Shown one piece after another: positions 26,142-35,418 of a stretch of 64,000 nt of DNA. Numbering within the stretch: the stretch's first letter is position 1; each line of letters opens with the position of its first letter. The translations under genes were made by a program, and so were the position numbers. Under the pieces are notes generated by a model, which had not been told where the DNA came from, ran no database searches, and saw nothing but the letters and a program-made list of their open reading frames with translations. Source of the DNA: Pelagibaculum spongiae (lineage in GTDB: Bacteria > Pseudomonadota > Gammaproteobacteria > Enterobacterales > Pelagibaculaceae); the NCBI RefSeq assembly GCF_003097315.1, contig NZ_QDDL01000009.1:124001-188000 (forward strand), in the 5' to 3' direction.

Positions 26142-26161
26142 TACTGGATATATAATCAGTA
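26142..26161 (+). promoter_or_regulatory. LexA-like (SOS) box before uvrA
   Basis: TACTG, ten bases, CAGTA makes a 20-base imperfect palindrome with the CTG-N10-CAG core of gammaproteobacterial LexA boxes. The inner T/A next to each half-site are G and T instead. It lies 28 bases before the uvrA start, a normal place for repressing uvrA until DNA damage. Confidence 0.65.
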
Positions 26162-26188
26162 CCCGAGCTTCACCCCCAGGATATCGCA

Positions 26189-29014
26189 GTGGAAAAAATA
26201 CTGGTTCGCGGCGCACGCACCCACAATCTGAAGAACATTAATATCGAGTTGCCTCGCGATCAGCTAATCGTGATCACCGGCCTGTCAGGCTCAGGCAAGT
26301 CTTCACTGGCTTTCGACACGCTATATGCTGAAGGACAACGTCGCTACGTCGAATCATTGTCGGCCTACGCACGCCAGTTTTTGTCGTTGATGGAAAAACC
26401 CGATGTTGACCATATCGAAGGTTTGTCTCCGGCGATCTCGATTGAGCAAAAATCCACTTCGCACAACCCGCGCTCCACTGTGGGCACGATTACCGAGATT
26501 TACGATTATTTACGGCTGTTATACGCCAGAGTCGGTATTCCCAGCTGCCCAGACCATAACATCGAGCTAAAAGCACAAACCATTTCGCAAATGGTTGACC
26601 AGCTAATGCAACTCCCCCAGGGAGAAAAAATTATGCTGCTAGCTCCGGTGATTCGTGATCGAAAAGGCGAGCACCAGCATATTCTGCGCGACCTACAAAG
26701 CCGCGGTTTTATTCGCGCCCGTATTGATGGTTTAGTGGTTGATCTAGCAGAACCGGTCACGCTAGATAAAAAACGCAAGCACACCATTGAAGCAGTGGTC
26801 GATCGTTTGAAAGTTAAGCCGGGCATGGAAATACGACTAGCAGAATCTATTGAAACTGCATTGGAGCTTTCCGATGGTTTATTACAAGTCGCCTTTATGG
26901 ACGATGACAGCAAAGAACATTTGCTATTTTCAGCACGCTTCTCTTGCCCGAAATGTGGTTACAGCCTGACTGAACTTGAGCCAAGGTTATTCTCTTTTAA
27001 CAATCCGGCAGGCGCTTGCCCAACTTGTGACGGCCTAGGAATAAAACAAGTCTTTGACCCATCGCGAGTGGTTCAAGATGCAAGCTTATCGCTAGGTGAT
27101 GGCGCAATTCGCGGCTGGGATCGGAAAACCACCTATTATTTCCAAATGCTAAAAGCCCTGGCGACACATTTTAAATTTGATGTTGAAAAGCCATTTAACA
27201 GCCTGCCAGATGATATTCAGAAAAAAATACTTTATGGCTCTGAAGGCGAAGAAATTAAATTCAAATATCTAAATGATCGTGGTGACATTATTAATCGCTG
27301 TCATCCATTTGAAGGTATCATTCCCAACTTAGAGCGCCGCTACCGAGATACTGAATCTAACTCGGTACGGGAAGAGTTGAGTAAATACCAAAGCAACCAC
27401 TCTTGTGACCATTGTGATGGCAGCCGCTTACGGGTTGAAGCTCGCAATGTTTTTATCGAGAAAAAAGCATTGCATAACATTACCGAATTGCCGATTGGCA
27501 AAGCCGGTGATTTTTTTGCTAATTTACATTTAACCGGGCAGCGTGGCGAAATAGCCGATAAAATTCTTAAAGAAATTAATGAACGACTCGGATTCTTAGT
27601 TAATGTCGGACTAGAATACTTAACCCTAGATCGCGGCGCTGATACCTTATCGGGCGGTGAAGCACAACGAATTCGCCTTGCCAGTCAAATTGGTGCTGGC
27701 CTAGTCGGCGTGATGTATGTACTGGACGAACCTTCAATTGGTTTACACCAGCGAGACAACGAACGCTTATTAAAAACCCTTACCCGCTTACGCGATTTGG
27801 GCAATACCGTAATCGTGGTCGAGCACGATGAAGATGCGATTCGCCAGGCAGATTATATTGTCGACATTGGCCCCGGCGCTGGTGTTCATGGTGGTGAAAT
27901 TGTCGCTGAAGGGAAATTACCGGATATTTTGAATAATAAAAACTCGATGACCGGAAAGTTTCTTTCTGGCAAAGAAAAAATAGAAATACCCAAAGAATTT
28001 GTCATTGCTGACCCGAAACATCAATTAGTATTAAAAGGTGCCAGCGGCAATAACTTAAAAAATGTCGATCTAAAAATCCCACTGGGCTTAATGACCTGCA
28101 TTACCGGTGTTTCTGGTTCGGGTAAATCGACCTTAATTAATAACACCCTTTATCCGTTAGCCGCCATCGAGCTAAACCGGGCAACCACATTGCAAGTCGC
28201 ACCGAATAAGGGCATTAGCGGGCTAGAACTGCTAGACAAGGTAGTTGATATCGACCAAAGCCCAATTGGCCGCACCCCTCGCTCCAACCCGGCTACCTAC
28301 ACCGGTTTATTTACGCCGATTCGTGAATTATTTGCCAAAAGTCAGGAAGCCCGTTCACGTGGTTATAAATTAGGGCGCTTTAGTTTTAATGTTCGCGGTG
28401 GCCGCTGCGAAGCTTGCCAGGGCGACGGTTTAATTAAAGTTGAAATGCACTTTTTACCCGATGTTTATGTGCCATGCGACACCTGTAAAGGCAAACGTTA
28501 TAACCGGGAAACGCTGGAAGTTCGCTATAAAGGCAAGAGCATTCATGAAGTGCTGGAAATGACGGTTGAAGATGCCCGGCAATTCTTTGATGCCATTCCG
28601 GCACTAGCACGAAAATTACAAACCTTAATGGATGTTGGGCTTTCTTATATCAAGCTCGGTCAAAGCGCGACCACTCTTTCTGGCGGTGAGGCCCAGCGGA
28701 TTAAATTATCTCGCGAGCTATCTAAACGGGACACCGGGAAAACCTTATATATTCTTGATGAACCCACCACTGGCTTGCATTTTCATGATATTCGCCAGCT
28801 GCTTGGCGTGTTACATAAATTGCGTGATCGCGGTAATACCATTGTGGTGATTGAGCATAATCTGGATGTGGTGAAAACTGCTGATTGGGTGGTCGACCTT
28901 GGCCCAGAAGGCGGAGACGGCGGCGGCATGATTATCGCCACCGGCACACCAAACACCATTGCCAAAAGCAAAAAATCCTATACTGGTAAATTTTTAAAGC
29001 CAATGTTGAAATAG
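26189..29014 (+). CDS. uvrA: Excinuclease ABC subunit A
   Basis: The protein has 941 residues, full length. There are two ABC ATPase modules: Walker A G-L-S-G-S-G-K-S (about 31-38) and G-V-S-G-S-G-K-S in the second half. Two ABC signatures L-S-G-G-E-A-Q-R-I and two Walker [11 protein letters not shown] / [10 protein letters not shown] are present. Zinc modules appear as C-P-K-C and C-x-x-C pairs, including C-E-A-C-Q-G-D-G and C-D-T-C-K-G. UvrA finds bulky DNA lesions with UvrB at the start of nucleotide excision repair. The start is GTG 26189 with AGGA upstream. It is divergent from the MFS-ssb pair, with the curli locus between them. Confidence 0.98.
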   Translation: MEKILVRGARTHNLKNINIELPRDQLIVITGLSGSGKSSLAFDTLYAEGQRRYVESLSAYARQFLSLMEKPDVDHIEGLSPAISIEQKSTSHNPRSTVGTITEIYDYLRLLYARVGIPSCPDHNIELKAQTISQMVDQLMQLPQGEKIMLLAPVIRDRKGEHQHILRDLQSRGFIRARIDGLVVDLAEPVTLDKKRKHTIEAVVDRLKVKPGMEIRLAESIETALELSDGLLQVAFMDDDSKEHLLFSARFSCPKCGYSLTELEPRLFSFNNPAGACPTCDGLGIKQVFDPSRVVQDASLSLGDGAIRGWDRKTTYYFQMLKALATHFKFDVEKPFNSLPDDIQKKILYGSEGEEIKFKYLNDRGDIINRCHPFEGIIPNLERRYRDTESNSVREELSKYQSNHSCDHCDGSRLRVEARNVFIEKKALHNITELPIGKAGDFFANLHLTGQRGEIADKILKEINERLGFLVNVGLEYLTLDRGADTLSGGEAQRIRLASQIGAGLVGVMYVLDEPSIGLHQRDNERLLKTLTRLRDLGNTVIVVEHDEDAIRQADYIVDIGPGAGVHGGEIVAEGKLPDILNNKNSMTGKFLSGKEKIEIPKEFVIADPKHQLVLKGASGNNLKNVDLKIPLGLMTCITGVSGSGKSTLINNTLYPLAAIELNRATTLQVAPNKGISGLELLDKVVDIDQSPIGRTPRSNPATYTGLFTPIRELFAKSQEARSRGYKLGRFSFNVRGGRCEACQGDGLIKVEMHFLPDVYVPCDTCKGKRYNRETLEVRYKGKSIHEVLEMTVEDARQFFDAIPALARKLQTLMDVGLSYIKLGQSATTLSGGEAQRIKLSRELSKRDTGKTLYILDEPTTGLHFHDIRQLLGVLHKLRDRGNTIVVIEHNLDVVKTADWVVDLGPEGGDGGGMIIATGTPNTIAKSKKSYTGKFLKPMLK

Positions 29015-29030
29015 CTTTTAATGACGAAAT

Positions 29031-29060
29031 AAAAAGGCGCGATTAAATCGCGCTTTTTTT
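29031..29060 (+). terminator. Bidirectional terminator between uvrA and the convergent membrane protein gene
   Basis: GCGCGATT (29037-29044) and AATCGCGC (29046-29053) form a stem flanked by five A and seven T. It serves uvrA on the plus strand and overlaps the end of the minus-strand gene. Confidence 0.9.
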
Positions 29061-29447
29061 ATTCAAAAAATACAACATGGAAATCGATACAAAAAACCAA
29101 ATGCAGTTATACAAAACCACTAAAGAATAATCGAACTCTTCTCCCGGTCTTGAAAATACTAATTCAAAATCAGATATTAAAATGTAGGCAGAAAACAATA
29201 AGAACATTACCAATGAAAATAGCATCTTATTCTTAGGTGCAAGACTAAAAGAAAGCCAAACGAAAACGATAGAAAAAACCAAATAATATACAAACATAAC
29301 AATATGGTTTCCATATGAAAGAAACAATACCTTGCTGGGTATAAGTAATGTGGCTAAAGATGAAATCAGGAAAGAGGCAATTATTACTGCTGGAAAGTAA
29401 AGCAGCCACTGCATCCAATGCGGCAGCTGTGACCATGATTTTGACAT
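29043..29447 (-). CDS. Small four-helix membrane protein of unknown function
   Basis: The protein has 134 residues with about four hydrophobic segments: around 15-36, 45-66, 74-92 and 108-126. There are few charged residues and no recognisable motif. AGGGA lies seven bases before the ATG at 29447. Its stop codon lies inside the uvrA terminator hairpin, so the two convergent genes are packed tightly. I do not recognise the family. Confidence 0.7.
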   Translation of the reverse strand: MSKSWSQLPHWMQWLLYFPAVIIASFLISSLATLLIPSKVLFLSYGNHIVMFVYYLVFSIVFVWLSFSLAPKNKMLFSLVMFLLFSAYILISDFELVFSRPGEEFDYSLVVLYNCIWFFVSISMLYFLNKKSAI

Positions 29448-29571
29448 AGTTATATCCCTAAAATATGCGCCCCATTACTTTAGACTAAGAATCGACAAGA
29501 ACCTTTGACATATAATGTCAAAACAAGCTACTTTGAATACGCCAATTGATTGAGCTAACAGCGGAGAGAAT

Positions 29572-30042
29572 ATGAGAGGCGCAGGTGGAACATCAGGCGG
29601 AATCGGTCAGTTTTTTCTTGGCTTAGTGATGTTGTGTGGCGGCGGTTATATGCTGCTAAATGCGATTAATGTTACGTCCAGCTTTGGCCTGGGTTCTCGA
29701 TTGTATGGTTTTGGTGCTTTTGGTAGCCAGTTTGGCGTGACCAGCGGCATGGTGATGATTCCGTTTATCTTTGGTATTGCTTTTCTGTTCTACGATAGCC
29801 GCAAGTTTATTGGTTGGTTACTGACTTTAGGTTCGCTGACTGCGTTGATTTTTGGTGTTATCGCTTCAATCAAGTTCTCATTCCGCAGTATGACGGGCTT
29901 TGAACTGATCACCATTTTACTACTGTCTTTTGGTGGCTTGGGTTTATTTTTACGCTCATTGAAAACAATTGATGAGAAGTACCCTGATCCAGAGCCTCCT
30001 GAAAATAGTAAGAAGCAGAACAATCGTCATCACTTACGCTAA
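29572..30042 (+). CDS. Small membrane protein of unknown function
   Basis: The protein has 156 residues with a Gly-rich N-terminus and four hydrophobic segments: about 12-32, 55-75, 80-98 and 108-128. A short charged C-terminal tail is rich in Pro, Lys, Asn and His. A good ribosome binding site (GGAGAGAAT) precedes the ATG. It is divergent from the other membrane protein and 120 bases before the DUF1456 gene. I do not recognise the family. Confidence 0.72.
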   Translation: MRGAGGTSGGIGQFFLGLVMLCGGGYMLLNAINVTSSFGLGSRLYGFGAFGSQFGVTSGMVMIPFIFGIAFLFYDSRKFIGWLLTLGSLTALIFGVIASIKFSFRSMTGFELITILLLSFGGLGLFLRSLKTIDEKYPDPEPPENSKKQNNRHHLR

Positions 30043-30162
30043 AATTTCTTTCGGTTGTGCCCTAGTTTGTTCTGCTGCATGCAACTCATCCCGGCACAAC
30101 CGATCAACATTCATGTTAAAATCGCTGCCGACCTTTACACCAACTCCCTTCAATTTTAGGTA

Positions 30163-30630
30163 ATGCCCGTGACTAATAACGATGTACTCCGCCGTATCCG
30201 CTATATCTATGACTATGGCGATGACAAGATGATCGCGATTTTCAAATCCGGCGAATCGGCTGTTTCTCGTGAAACTCTAAGCAACTGGCTGAAGAAAGAT
30301 GACCATGCTGACTTCGAGCCTTGCATGGATATCGAGCTGGCGCACTTCCTTAACGGTTTTATCAATGAACATCGTGGAAAGCAGGAAGGCAAAAAGCCAA
30401 TTGTTGAAGAAAAACTAACTAAAAACATTATTATGCGTAAATTGAAAATTGCGCTTAATTATACCGATATTGATATTTTAGAAACGCTGGCATCGGAAGA
30501 GTTCACTCTGAGCAAGCATGAACTAAGTGCTTTTTTCAGAAAACCTGAGCACAAGCATTATCGAGTAATGAAAAACCAAGTACTACGTTTATTCTTGAAA
30601 GGCTTACAAGCAAAGATTCGCAAAAAATAA
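30163..30630 (+). CDS. DUF1456 (YehS-like) protein
   Basis: At 155 residues it has the normal length of E. coli YehS. It contains the family's duplicated helical unit. The first begins N-N-D-V-L-R-R-I-R-Y, then S-R-E-T-L-S-N-W-L-K-K, then F-L-N-G-F-I. The second begins I-I-M-R-K-L-K-I-A-L-N-Y-T-D, then L-S-K-H-E-L-S-A-F-F-R-K-P, then L-R-L-F-L-K-G-L. It is cytoplasmic and of unknown function; the family is widespread in gammaproteobacteria. ATG 30163 has AGG just upstream; GTG 30169 is an alternative. Confidence 0.9.
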   Translation: MPVTNNDVLRRIRYIYDYGDDKMIAIFKSGESAVSRETLSNWLKKDDHADFEPCMDIELAHFLNGFINEHRGKQEGKKPIVEEKLTKNIIMRKLKIALNYTDIDILETLASEEFTLSKHELSAFFRKPEHKHYRVMKNQVLRLFLKGLQAKIRKK

Positions 30631-30757
30631 TTTAATCTTTAAAATCGCTTTAAAAGAATTCAATTATCCAGACGGTATCAACAATGCTTGGTATCGCTGG
30701 GTAATTTTCAAAGACAAGGATCAATTAAACGATACTTTTCCAGCACTATGGTATTAA
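30620..30757 (+). pseudogene. Possible short protein remnant after the DUF1456 gene
   Basis: A plus-strand frame without start codon reads I-A-L-K-E-F-N-Y-P-D-G-I-N-N-A-W-Y-R-W-V, then F-K-D-K-D-Q-L-N-D-T-F-P-A-L-W-Y before a stop. The amino acid content looks protein-like (Trp, Tyr and Asp in plausible places), but there is no supporting start or known family. Low confidence; it may be chance. Confidence 0.2.
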
Positions 30758-30776
30758 CTACTCACAGTTAACCCTG

Positions 30777-31496
30777 CTAGCTTCCTGAAAGTGAAATTCT
30801 GATTACTGCAGAAATATTATCAACTATAGATTTCCCAACTAAAATAAATACCACTACTGGCACCGCTGCCTGAGAAACAAAAAGCATGGTATTCAACTGA
30901 TTTTGTGGCATAAATAAATTATCACACTTGTCTCGAAGCTGAAGAATTGACCTAATAGCACGCTTCTTTTTAACATGTAGCTTCCACTGGTGTAAAACTC
31001 GACGCTGCAATATTGATTCAAATAAATATTTTTTAAATTGTGATGCAACGAGTGAATCCTGTTTAAAAAAGAATGACGGATTGAAAAATAAAGCGGATTC
31101 ATTACGACAATAGGGACAGCCACCCCTAGTCACTGAAAACCTGTAATGCAATGAATTTTCGCTATTTAATCCAATCGAGCTGATAGCACAATCGAAATGA
31201 AATATATGCCCACAAGAAAATATACCGAGCGCTTGATCAACATCTGACACTTCAGGTTCTAGTCTCATCACCTTAGAGTCTGTTTCAAATTGTAGATAAG
31301 TCCAAACCTCAACAATCGCTGCAGGAATATCTAAATTGTTCTCTGTATTTGATACGATTTCAGCCTGCTCTTCTCTACCGGAAATCGACCCTGAAATTGC
31401 AGCTCTCTGCTTAATTCTATACCTACCAATCGTTTCGTAGCAAACTGGACAAAAGAAATCCAAATTAGATACCTCAAGATGTAAGCACTTTGTCAA
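30777..31496 (-). CDS. RING-H2-like zinc-finger protein with hydrophobic C-terminus
   Basis: The 239-residue protein has the ligand pattern of a RING-H2 finger: C16-P-V-C19, then C95-G-H97-I-F-H100-F-D-C103, then C127-P-Y-C130-R. The C-x-H-x2-H-x2-C core and the final C-P-x-C-R are exact. The gap of 75 residues between the first and second cysteine pair is longer than in most eukaryotic RINGs. A basic helical stretch (160-185) and a hydrophobic segment (about 202-222) follow, so it may be membrane-attached. RING-H2 domains are E3 ubiquitin ligases in eukaryotes; in bacteria they are rare and usually effectors. The start is unclear (TTG 31496, or a TTG eleven codons on with GAGG upstream). Confidence 0.6.
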   Translation of the reverse strand: MTKCLHLEVSNLDFFCPVCYETIGRYRIKQRAAISGSISGREEQAEIVSNTENNLDIPAAIVEVWTYLQFETDSKVMRLEPEVSDVDQALGIFSCGHIFHFDCAISSIGLNSENSLHYRFSVTRGGCPYCRNESALFFNPSFFFKQDSLVASQFKKYLFESILQRRVLHQWKLHVKKKRAIRSILQLRDKCDNLFMPQNQLNTMLFVSQAAVPVVVFILVGKSIVDNISAVIRISLSGS

Positions 31497-31544
31497 TCAT
31501 AGTCAAAAGAACTAATTAATTAATTAAACCGTCTCGAATATCAA

Positions 31545-32192
31545 TCAGTCAAGGCTAACTTGCAAAGCGCAATATTTTTCTACAATAGCATGCGCTTGCT
31601 TTCTTCGATTGTGCTCAATCTGAATGTTCAAGTAATCTAGATGTTGGCTATCATCAATATTCCATTGGATTGAGCCAGTATCAACCAGCGGCAATTCTCC
31701 ATCCTGACTCACCAGCAAATTTTCATAGCTTCGGCTATTTTCAAAACTCAGCGTTTCATTGATCAGTTGATAACCTTGGCTAATCAAAAATTTTCGCACT
31801 GCAAATAAGTGATGCTTGGGTGATAACAATAGATCTGGTTTTTCTTGGCTGGGATTGTTAGAAAAAATTTGCTGCAGCAATTCGATGGTTGCCAAGCCGC
31901 CGACACCGGAAATGATCAGCAGCTGCTTTTTCTTCTCTACTAATTGAATTGTTCCTGCATCTTGCAAACCAGCTTGCGCGACATTTTTTATCTGTGGCAA
32001 TTTTTTTAATCTTGCTTGCAGGTTTTCAATAATGCTCGGAACGCAATCAATTAGAAAAACTTGCTCGGAAATTTTTTCTTTTGCAAGCATTAATCCAAGA
32101 TAACCATGGTCACAGCAAAGATCCCAAATTACATCGTAACCGAATGGAACAAGCTCAAAAATGGTTTGCAGTCGGAGAGAGAGTTTTTTCAT
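31545..32192 (-). CDS. TrmK-like tRNA (adenine22-N1) methyltransferase family protein
   Basis: The protein has 215 residues from ATG 32192; a TTG ten codons earlier is open but less family-like. It begins K-K-L-S-L-R-L-Q-T-I-F-E-L-V. The SAM-binding motif is W-D-L-C-C-D-H-G-Y-L-G-L, a TrmK hallmark (usually ADIGSDHAYLP). A second block is I-S-G-V-G-G-L-A-T-I-E-L-L, and a third is L-L-L-S-P-K-H-H-L-F-A-V-R-K-F-L. The known activity of the family is methylation of A22 in tRNA. Gammaproteobacterial members are less studied, so the exact target is uncertain. It stands alone before the ribosomal cluster. Confidence 0.82.
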   Translation of the reverse strand: MKKLSLRLQTIFELVPFGYDVIWDLCCDHGYLGLMLAKEKISEQVFLIDCVPSIIENLQARLKKLPQIKNVAQAGLQDAGTIQLVEKKKQLLIISGVGGLATIELLQQIFSNNPSQEKPDLLLSPKHHLFAVRKFLISQGYQLINETLSFENSRSYENLLVSQDGELPLVDTGSIQWNIDDSQHLDYLNIQIEHNRRKQAHAIVEKYCALQVSLD

Positions 32193-32289
32193 CAGCGGCC
32201 TGGCCGGATTGGCCAATAACAAATATAAAAAAGAGCTAAAAAATTGACCCCAGCCAATTTTTTAAAACGGAATCTTTTCTTCAGGCATA

Positions 32290-32317
32290 AAAAAACCGCG
32301 ATTAACGCGGCTTTTTT
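32290..32317 (-). terminator. Terminator of the alpha (ribosomal) operon
   Basis: CCGCG and CGCGG (32296-32300, 32306-32310) form a short GC stem with A/T runs on both sides. It lies about 20 bases after the rplQ stop and ends the 30-kb minus-strand gene series. Confidence 0.88.
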
Positions 32318-32332
32318 ATTGTTGAACCAGAA

Positions 32333-32728
32333 TTATGCTTCTGCAGATTCTGCTTCAACTTCACCAGCAACTGGGCGATCTACCAGCTGTACAAACGCCA
32401 TTGGCGCTGAGTCAGCTTTACGGTAGCCACACTTCAGAATGCGGATGTATCCACCTGGACGGCTCATGTAATGAGGGCCCAGATCGCTGAACAATTTACC
32501 AACTGCTGCTTTATCGCGCAGACGGGCAAATGCTAAGCGGCGGTTTGCAACGCTATCACTCTTTGCAAGAGTGATCAGCGGCTCAGCAACACGACGCAGT
32601 TCTTTTGCTTTAGGCAGAGTAGTCTTGATGACTTCATGCTCAAACAAAGAAGCTGACATGTTGCGGAACATCGCCTTGCGATGACTGCTGTTGCGGTTTA
32701 ACTGGCGACCGCTTTTACGATGGCGCAT
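32333..32728 (-). CDS. rplQ: 50S ribosomal protein L17
   Basis: The protein has 131 residues and starts [17 protein letters not shown], the invariant L17 N-terminus. It continues with [15 protein letters not shown]17 sits near the peptide exit tunnel. The acidic C-terminal tail (E-V-E-A-E-S-A-E-A) is normal for gammaproteobacteria. It is the last gene of the alpha operon, 36 bases after rpoA. Confidence 0.98.
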   Translation of the reverse strand: MRHRKSGRQLNRNSSHRKAMFRNMSASLFEHEVIKTTLPKAKELRRVAEPLITLAKSDSVANRRLAFARLRDKAAVGKLFSDLGPHYMSRPGGYIRILKCGYRKADSAPMAFVQLVDRPVAGEVEAESAEA

Positions 32729-32764
32729 CTTCGAATTCCTTCAAGTCAGCAGCTTGATACAAGA

Positions 32765-33757
32765 TCAAGCTGACTCTTTGTCGACCATACCTTTTGGTGG
32801 CCAGTTCTCTAGGCGCATGCCCAGAGTCAAACCACGAGAGGCCAGCACATCTTTAATCTCGGTGAGAGACTTCTTACCCAAGTTAGGGGTCTTCAGTAGC
32901 TCAACCTCGGTGCGCTGAATCAGGTCGCCGATGTAGTAGATATTTTCAGCTTTCAGACAGTTAGCCGAACGTACGGTCAACTCAAGGTCATCAACTGGAC
33001 GCAGTAGAATCGGATCAACTTCCGGCTCTTCGCGCTCAGGCTCAACATGAGTTTCACTCTTCAGTTCAACAAAGTGAGTCAGCTGCTCTTGTAAAATCGT
33101 AGCTGCACGACGAATAGCATCTTCTGGATCGATGGTGCCATTGGTGTGCAATTCGATGATCAACTTATCCAAATCGGTACGTTGATCTACACGAGCGTTG
33201 TCCACATTGTAAGCAACACGAAGAATCGGGCTGTAGGAGGAGTCCACCTGCAGTCGACCGATTGGACGTTCGTCCTCATCGCCGGTAAAACGGGTATTCG
33301 CTGGATCATATCCACGACCGCGCTTAACGCGAACCTGCATGTTCAACACACCCTTATCTGTCAGGTGGGCCAACACGTGGTCCGGGTTTACAATGGTCAC
33401 GTCATGCTCAGGCGTGATATCCGCTGCGGTAACCGCACCAGCACCAGTCTTTCTGAGAGAGAGAACTACTTCATCACGCCCATCCAGCTGGATTGCCAGA
33501 CCTTTAAGGTTGAGCAGGATTTCGATTACGTCCTCCTGAACACCCTCAATGGTCATGTACTCATGTACTACGCCTTCGATTTCGGCTTCGCAAACAGCAC
33601 AACCCGGCATAGAGGAAAGCAGGATACGACGCAGGGCATTACCCAACGTGTGTCCGAAGCCTCTCTCTAGTGGCTCGAGAGTGATTTTTGCGTTCTGGCC
33701 GTCAACCTGGACGTCAGCCAGCCTTGGCTTAAGAAATTCTGTAACTGAACCTTGCAT
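32765..33757 (-). CDS. rpoA: RNA polymerase alpha subunit
   Basis: The protein has 330 residues. The N-terminal assembly domain begins [13 protein letters not shown] and contains [10 protein letters not shown]. The C-terminal domain has the DNA- and activator-binding segment [12 protein letters not shown], then [10 protein letters not shown]. The frame is open to 33772, but ATG 33757 gives the conserved N-terminus and has GGGGA eight bases upstream. It lies between rpsD and rplQ, as in all gammaproteobacteria. Confidence 0.98.
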   Translation of the reverse strand: MQGSVTEFLKPRLADVQVDGQNAKITLEPLERGFGHTLGNALRRILLSSMPGCAVCEAEIEGVVHEYMTIEGVQEDVIEILLNLKGLAIQLDGRDEVVLSLRKTGAGAVTAADITPEHDVTIVNPDHVLAHLTDKGVLNMQVRVKRGRGYDPANTRFTGDEDERPIGRLQVDSSYSPILRVAYNVDNARVDQRTDLDKLIIELHTNGTIDPEDAIRRAATILQEQLTHFVELKSETHVEPEREEPEVDPILLRPVDDLELTVRSANCLKAENIYYIGDLIQRTEVELLKTPNLGKKSLTEIKDVLASRGLTLGMRLENWPPKGMVDKESA

Positions 33758-33781
33758 GCAAGTAGTCCCCAAACTGTCCGG

Positions 33782-34402
33782 TTACTTAGAGTAGAGCTCG
33801 ACAATCAGCTGCTCATTGATGTCGGCGGAAAGTTCTTCACGCTCTGGAGAGCGTTTGAAATTACCAGTAAATTTACCGGAATCTACTTCCAACCAACTAG
33901 CAGCTTCACGTTGTCCCGCTAATTCTAGGGCGACTTTAATACGTGCCTGACCCTTAGCGCGCTCGCGAATGCTGATTACATCGTTTTCGCTGACTTTGAA
34001 AGAAGCAACGTTAACGGTGCGTCCATTAACCTGGATTGACTTGTGGCTAACCAACTGACGTGCTTCAGCACGAGTTGAACCAAAGCCCATGCGGTAAACC
34101 ACATTGTCCAGTCGACGCTCTAATTGAACCAGCAGGTTTGCACCCGTATTGCCTTTAAGGCGTGCTGCTTCTTTGTAGTACCTACGGAATTGCTTCTCTA
34201 GTACACCATAGATGCGACGAACTTTCTGCTTTTCACGCAACTGAACACCGTAGTCAGAAAGACGACTACGACGCTGGGCGTGAACACCAGGGATGTTCTC
34301 CAGCTTACATTTGCTGTCTAACGCGCGTACACCACTTTTTAAGAAAAGATCAGTGCCTTCGCGACGTGCCAGCTTACATTTAGGTCCTAAATACCTTGCC
34401 AT
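33782..34402 (-). CDS. rpsD: 30S ribosomal protein S4
   Basis: The protein has 206 residues from ATG 34402 ([13 protein letters not shown]). The S4 RNA-binding domain lies in the second half ([15 protein letters not shown], then [10 protein letters not shown]). The frame extends upstream, but without homology. S4 starts 30S assembly and represses translation of the alpha operon in E. coli. Confidence 0.98.
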   Translation of the reverse strand: MARYLGPKCKLARREGTDLFLKSGVRALDSKCKLENIPGVHAQRRSRLSDYGVQLREKQKVRRIYGVLEKQFRRYYKEAARLKGNTGANLLVQLERRLDNVVYRMGFGSTRAEARQLVSHKSIQVNGRTVNVASFKVSENDVISIRERAKGQARIKVALELAGQREAASWLEVDSGKFTGNFKRSPEREELSADINEQLIVELYSK

Positions 34403-34419
34403 TCTAGTGTCTCTCCTGC

Positions 34420-34809
34420 TTACACACGGCGCTTCTTCGGAGGACGGCACCCATTGTGGGGAATGGGGGTGACGTCAGTAATGTTGGTGATTTTAAAACC
34501 AACATTGTTCAGGGCACGCACAGAAGATTCACGTCCAGGTCCTGGACCTTTTACGAATACTTCGAGGTTCTTCATCCCGAATTCTAGAGCCATGTTACCA
34601 CAACGCTCAGCAGCTACCTGCGCGGCGAATGGTGTGCTCTTACGAGAACCACGGAAACCTGAGCCACCAGCGGTTGCCCAGCACAGGGCGTTGCCCTGTC
34701 GGTCGCTGATGGTGATGATCGTATTATTGAACGACGCATGCACATGCGCCACACCATCAACTACAGTCTTTTTCACGCGCTTGCGTGTAGACTTACCTGG
34801 CTTTGCCAT
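34420..34809 (-). CDS. rpsK: 30S ribosomal protein S11
   Basis: The protein has 129 residues and the C-terminus [10 protein letters not shown] that is invariant in S11. It also has the segment [10 protein letters not shown]. It forms part of the 30S platform with S6 and S18. It is 15 bases after rpsM. Confidence 0.98.
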   Translation of the reverse strand: MAKPGKSTRKRVKKTVVDGVAHVHASFNNTIITISDRQGNALCWATAGGSGFRGSRKSTPFAAQVAAERCGNMALEFGMKNLEVFVKGPGPGRESSVRALNNVGFKITNITDVTPIPHNGCRPPKKRRV

Positions 34810-34824
34810 ATAGGTTATCCTGAA

Positions 34825-35181
34825 TTACTTACGAATCGGCTTACGCGGACCCTTACGGGTGCGAGCGTTAGTTTTGGTACGCTGACCTCGAAGCGGAAGA
34901 CCACGACGATGACGCAGACCGCGATAGCAGCCTAAATCCATCAGTCGTTTGATGTTCATGGATATTTCACGACGCAAGTCACCTTCAACAGTGAACTTGG
35001 CTACTTCACCACGAACCGTCTCCAATTGTTCTTCGGACAGGTCCTTGATTTTGGTTTCCGGTGCAATACCAGCTGCTTCCAAAATTTGGAAAGCACGGGT
35101 CCGACCTACACCATATACAGATGTTAAGCCAACCCAGGCATGCTTGTGTACCGGAATGTTAATGCCAGCAATACGGGCCAT
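34825..35181 (-). CDS. rpsM: 30S ribosomal protein S13
   Basis: The protein has 118 residues, starting [10 protein letters not shown] and ending with the basic tail ([13 protein letters not shown]) that reaches the P site. It contacts L5 across the subunit bridge. It is the first gene of the alpha operon, preceded by a good promoter-like sequence at 35234-35262. Confidence 0.98.
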   Translation of the reverse strand: MARIAGINIPVHKHAWVGLTSVYGVGRTRAFQILEAAGIAPETKIKDLSEEQLETVRGEVAKFTVEGDLRREISMNIKRLMDLGCYRGLRHRRGLPLRGQRTKTNARTRKGPRKPIRK

Positions 35182-35233
35182 TCCAAAAACTCCTGGTTAG
35201 GAAAAAGCTCCACCCTCAAAAAGGGAGGGCGGA

Positions 35234-35262
35234 AGTATACTTGGATGATTTTTGCAAATCAA
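35234..35262 (-). promoter_or_regulatory. Alpha-operon promoter candidate before rpsM
   Basis: On the minus strand TTGATT (35262-35257), a 17-base spacer and TATACT (35239-35234) match sigma-70 consensus well. It lies in the 83-base rpmJ-rpsM gap. A small CCCTC/GAGGG hairpin follows in the leader. Confidence 0.65.
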
Positions 35263-35276
35263 ACAACGAAGGTAAA

Positions 35277-35393
35277 TTAACCTTGACGTTGCTTGTGCCG
35301 AGGATCGGTTTTGCAGATAACGCGGATAGCGCCATTGCGTTTAACGATCTTGCAGTTCCGGCACATCTTTTTCACAGAAGCGCGAACTTTCAT
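35277..35393 (-). CDS. rpmJ: 50S ribosomal protein L36
   Basis: The protein has only 38 residues: [11 protein letters not shown], ending P-R-H-K-Q-R-Q-G. It carries the zinc ligands Cys11, Cys14, Cys27 and His33, so it is the zinc-binding (C+) form. It lies 25 bases after secY, in its standard place. Confidence 0.97.
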   Translation of the reverse strand: MKVRASVKKMCRNCKIVKRNGAIRVICKTDPRHKQRQG

Positions 35394-35418
35394 TTCTAAA
35401 CCTCGAAGCAATATGCGA

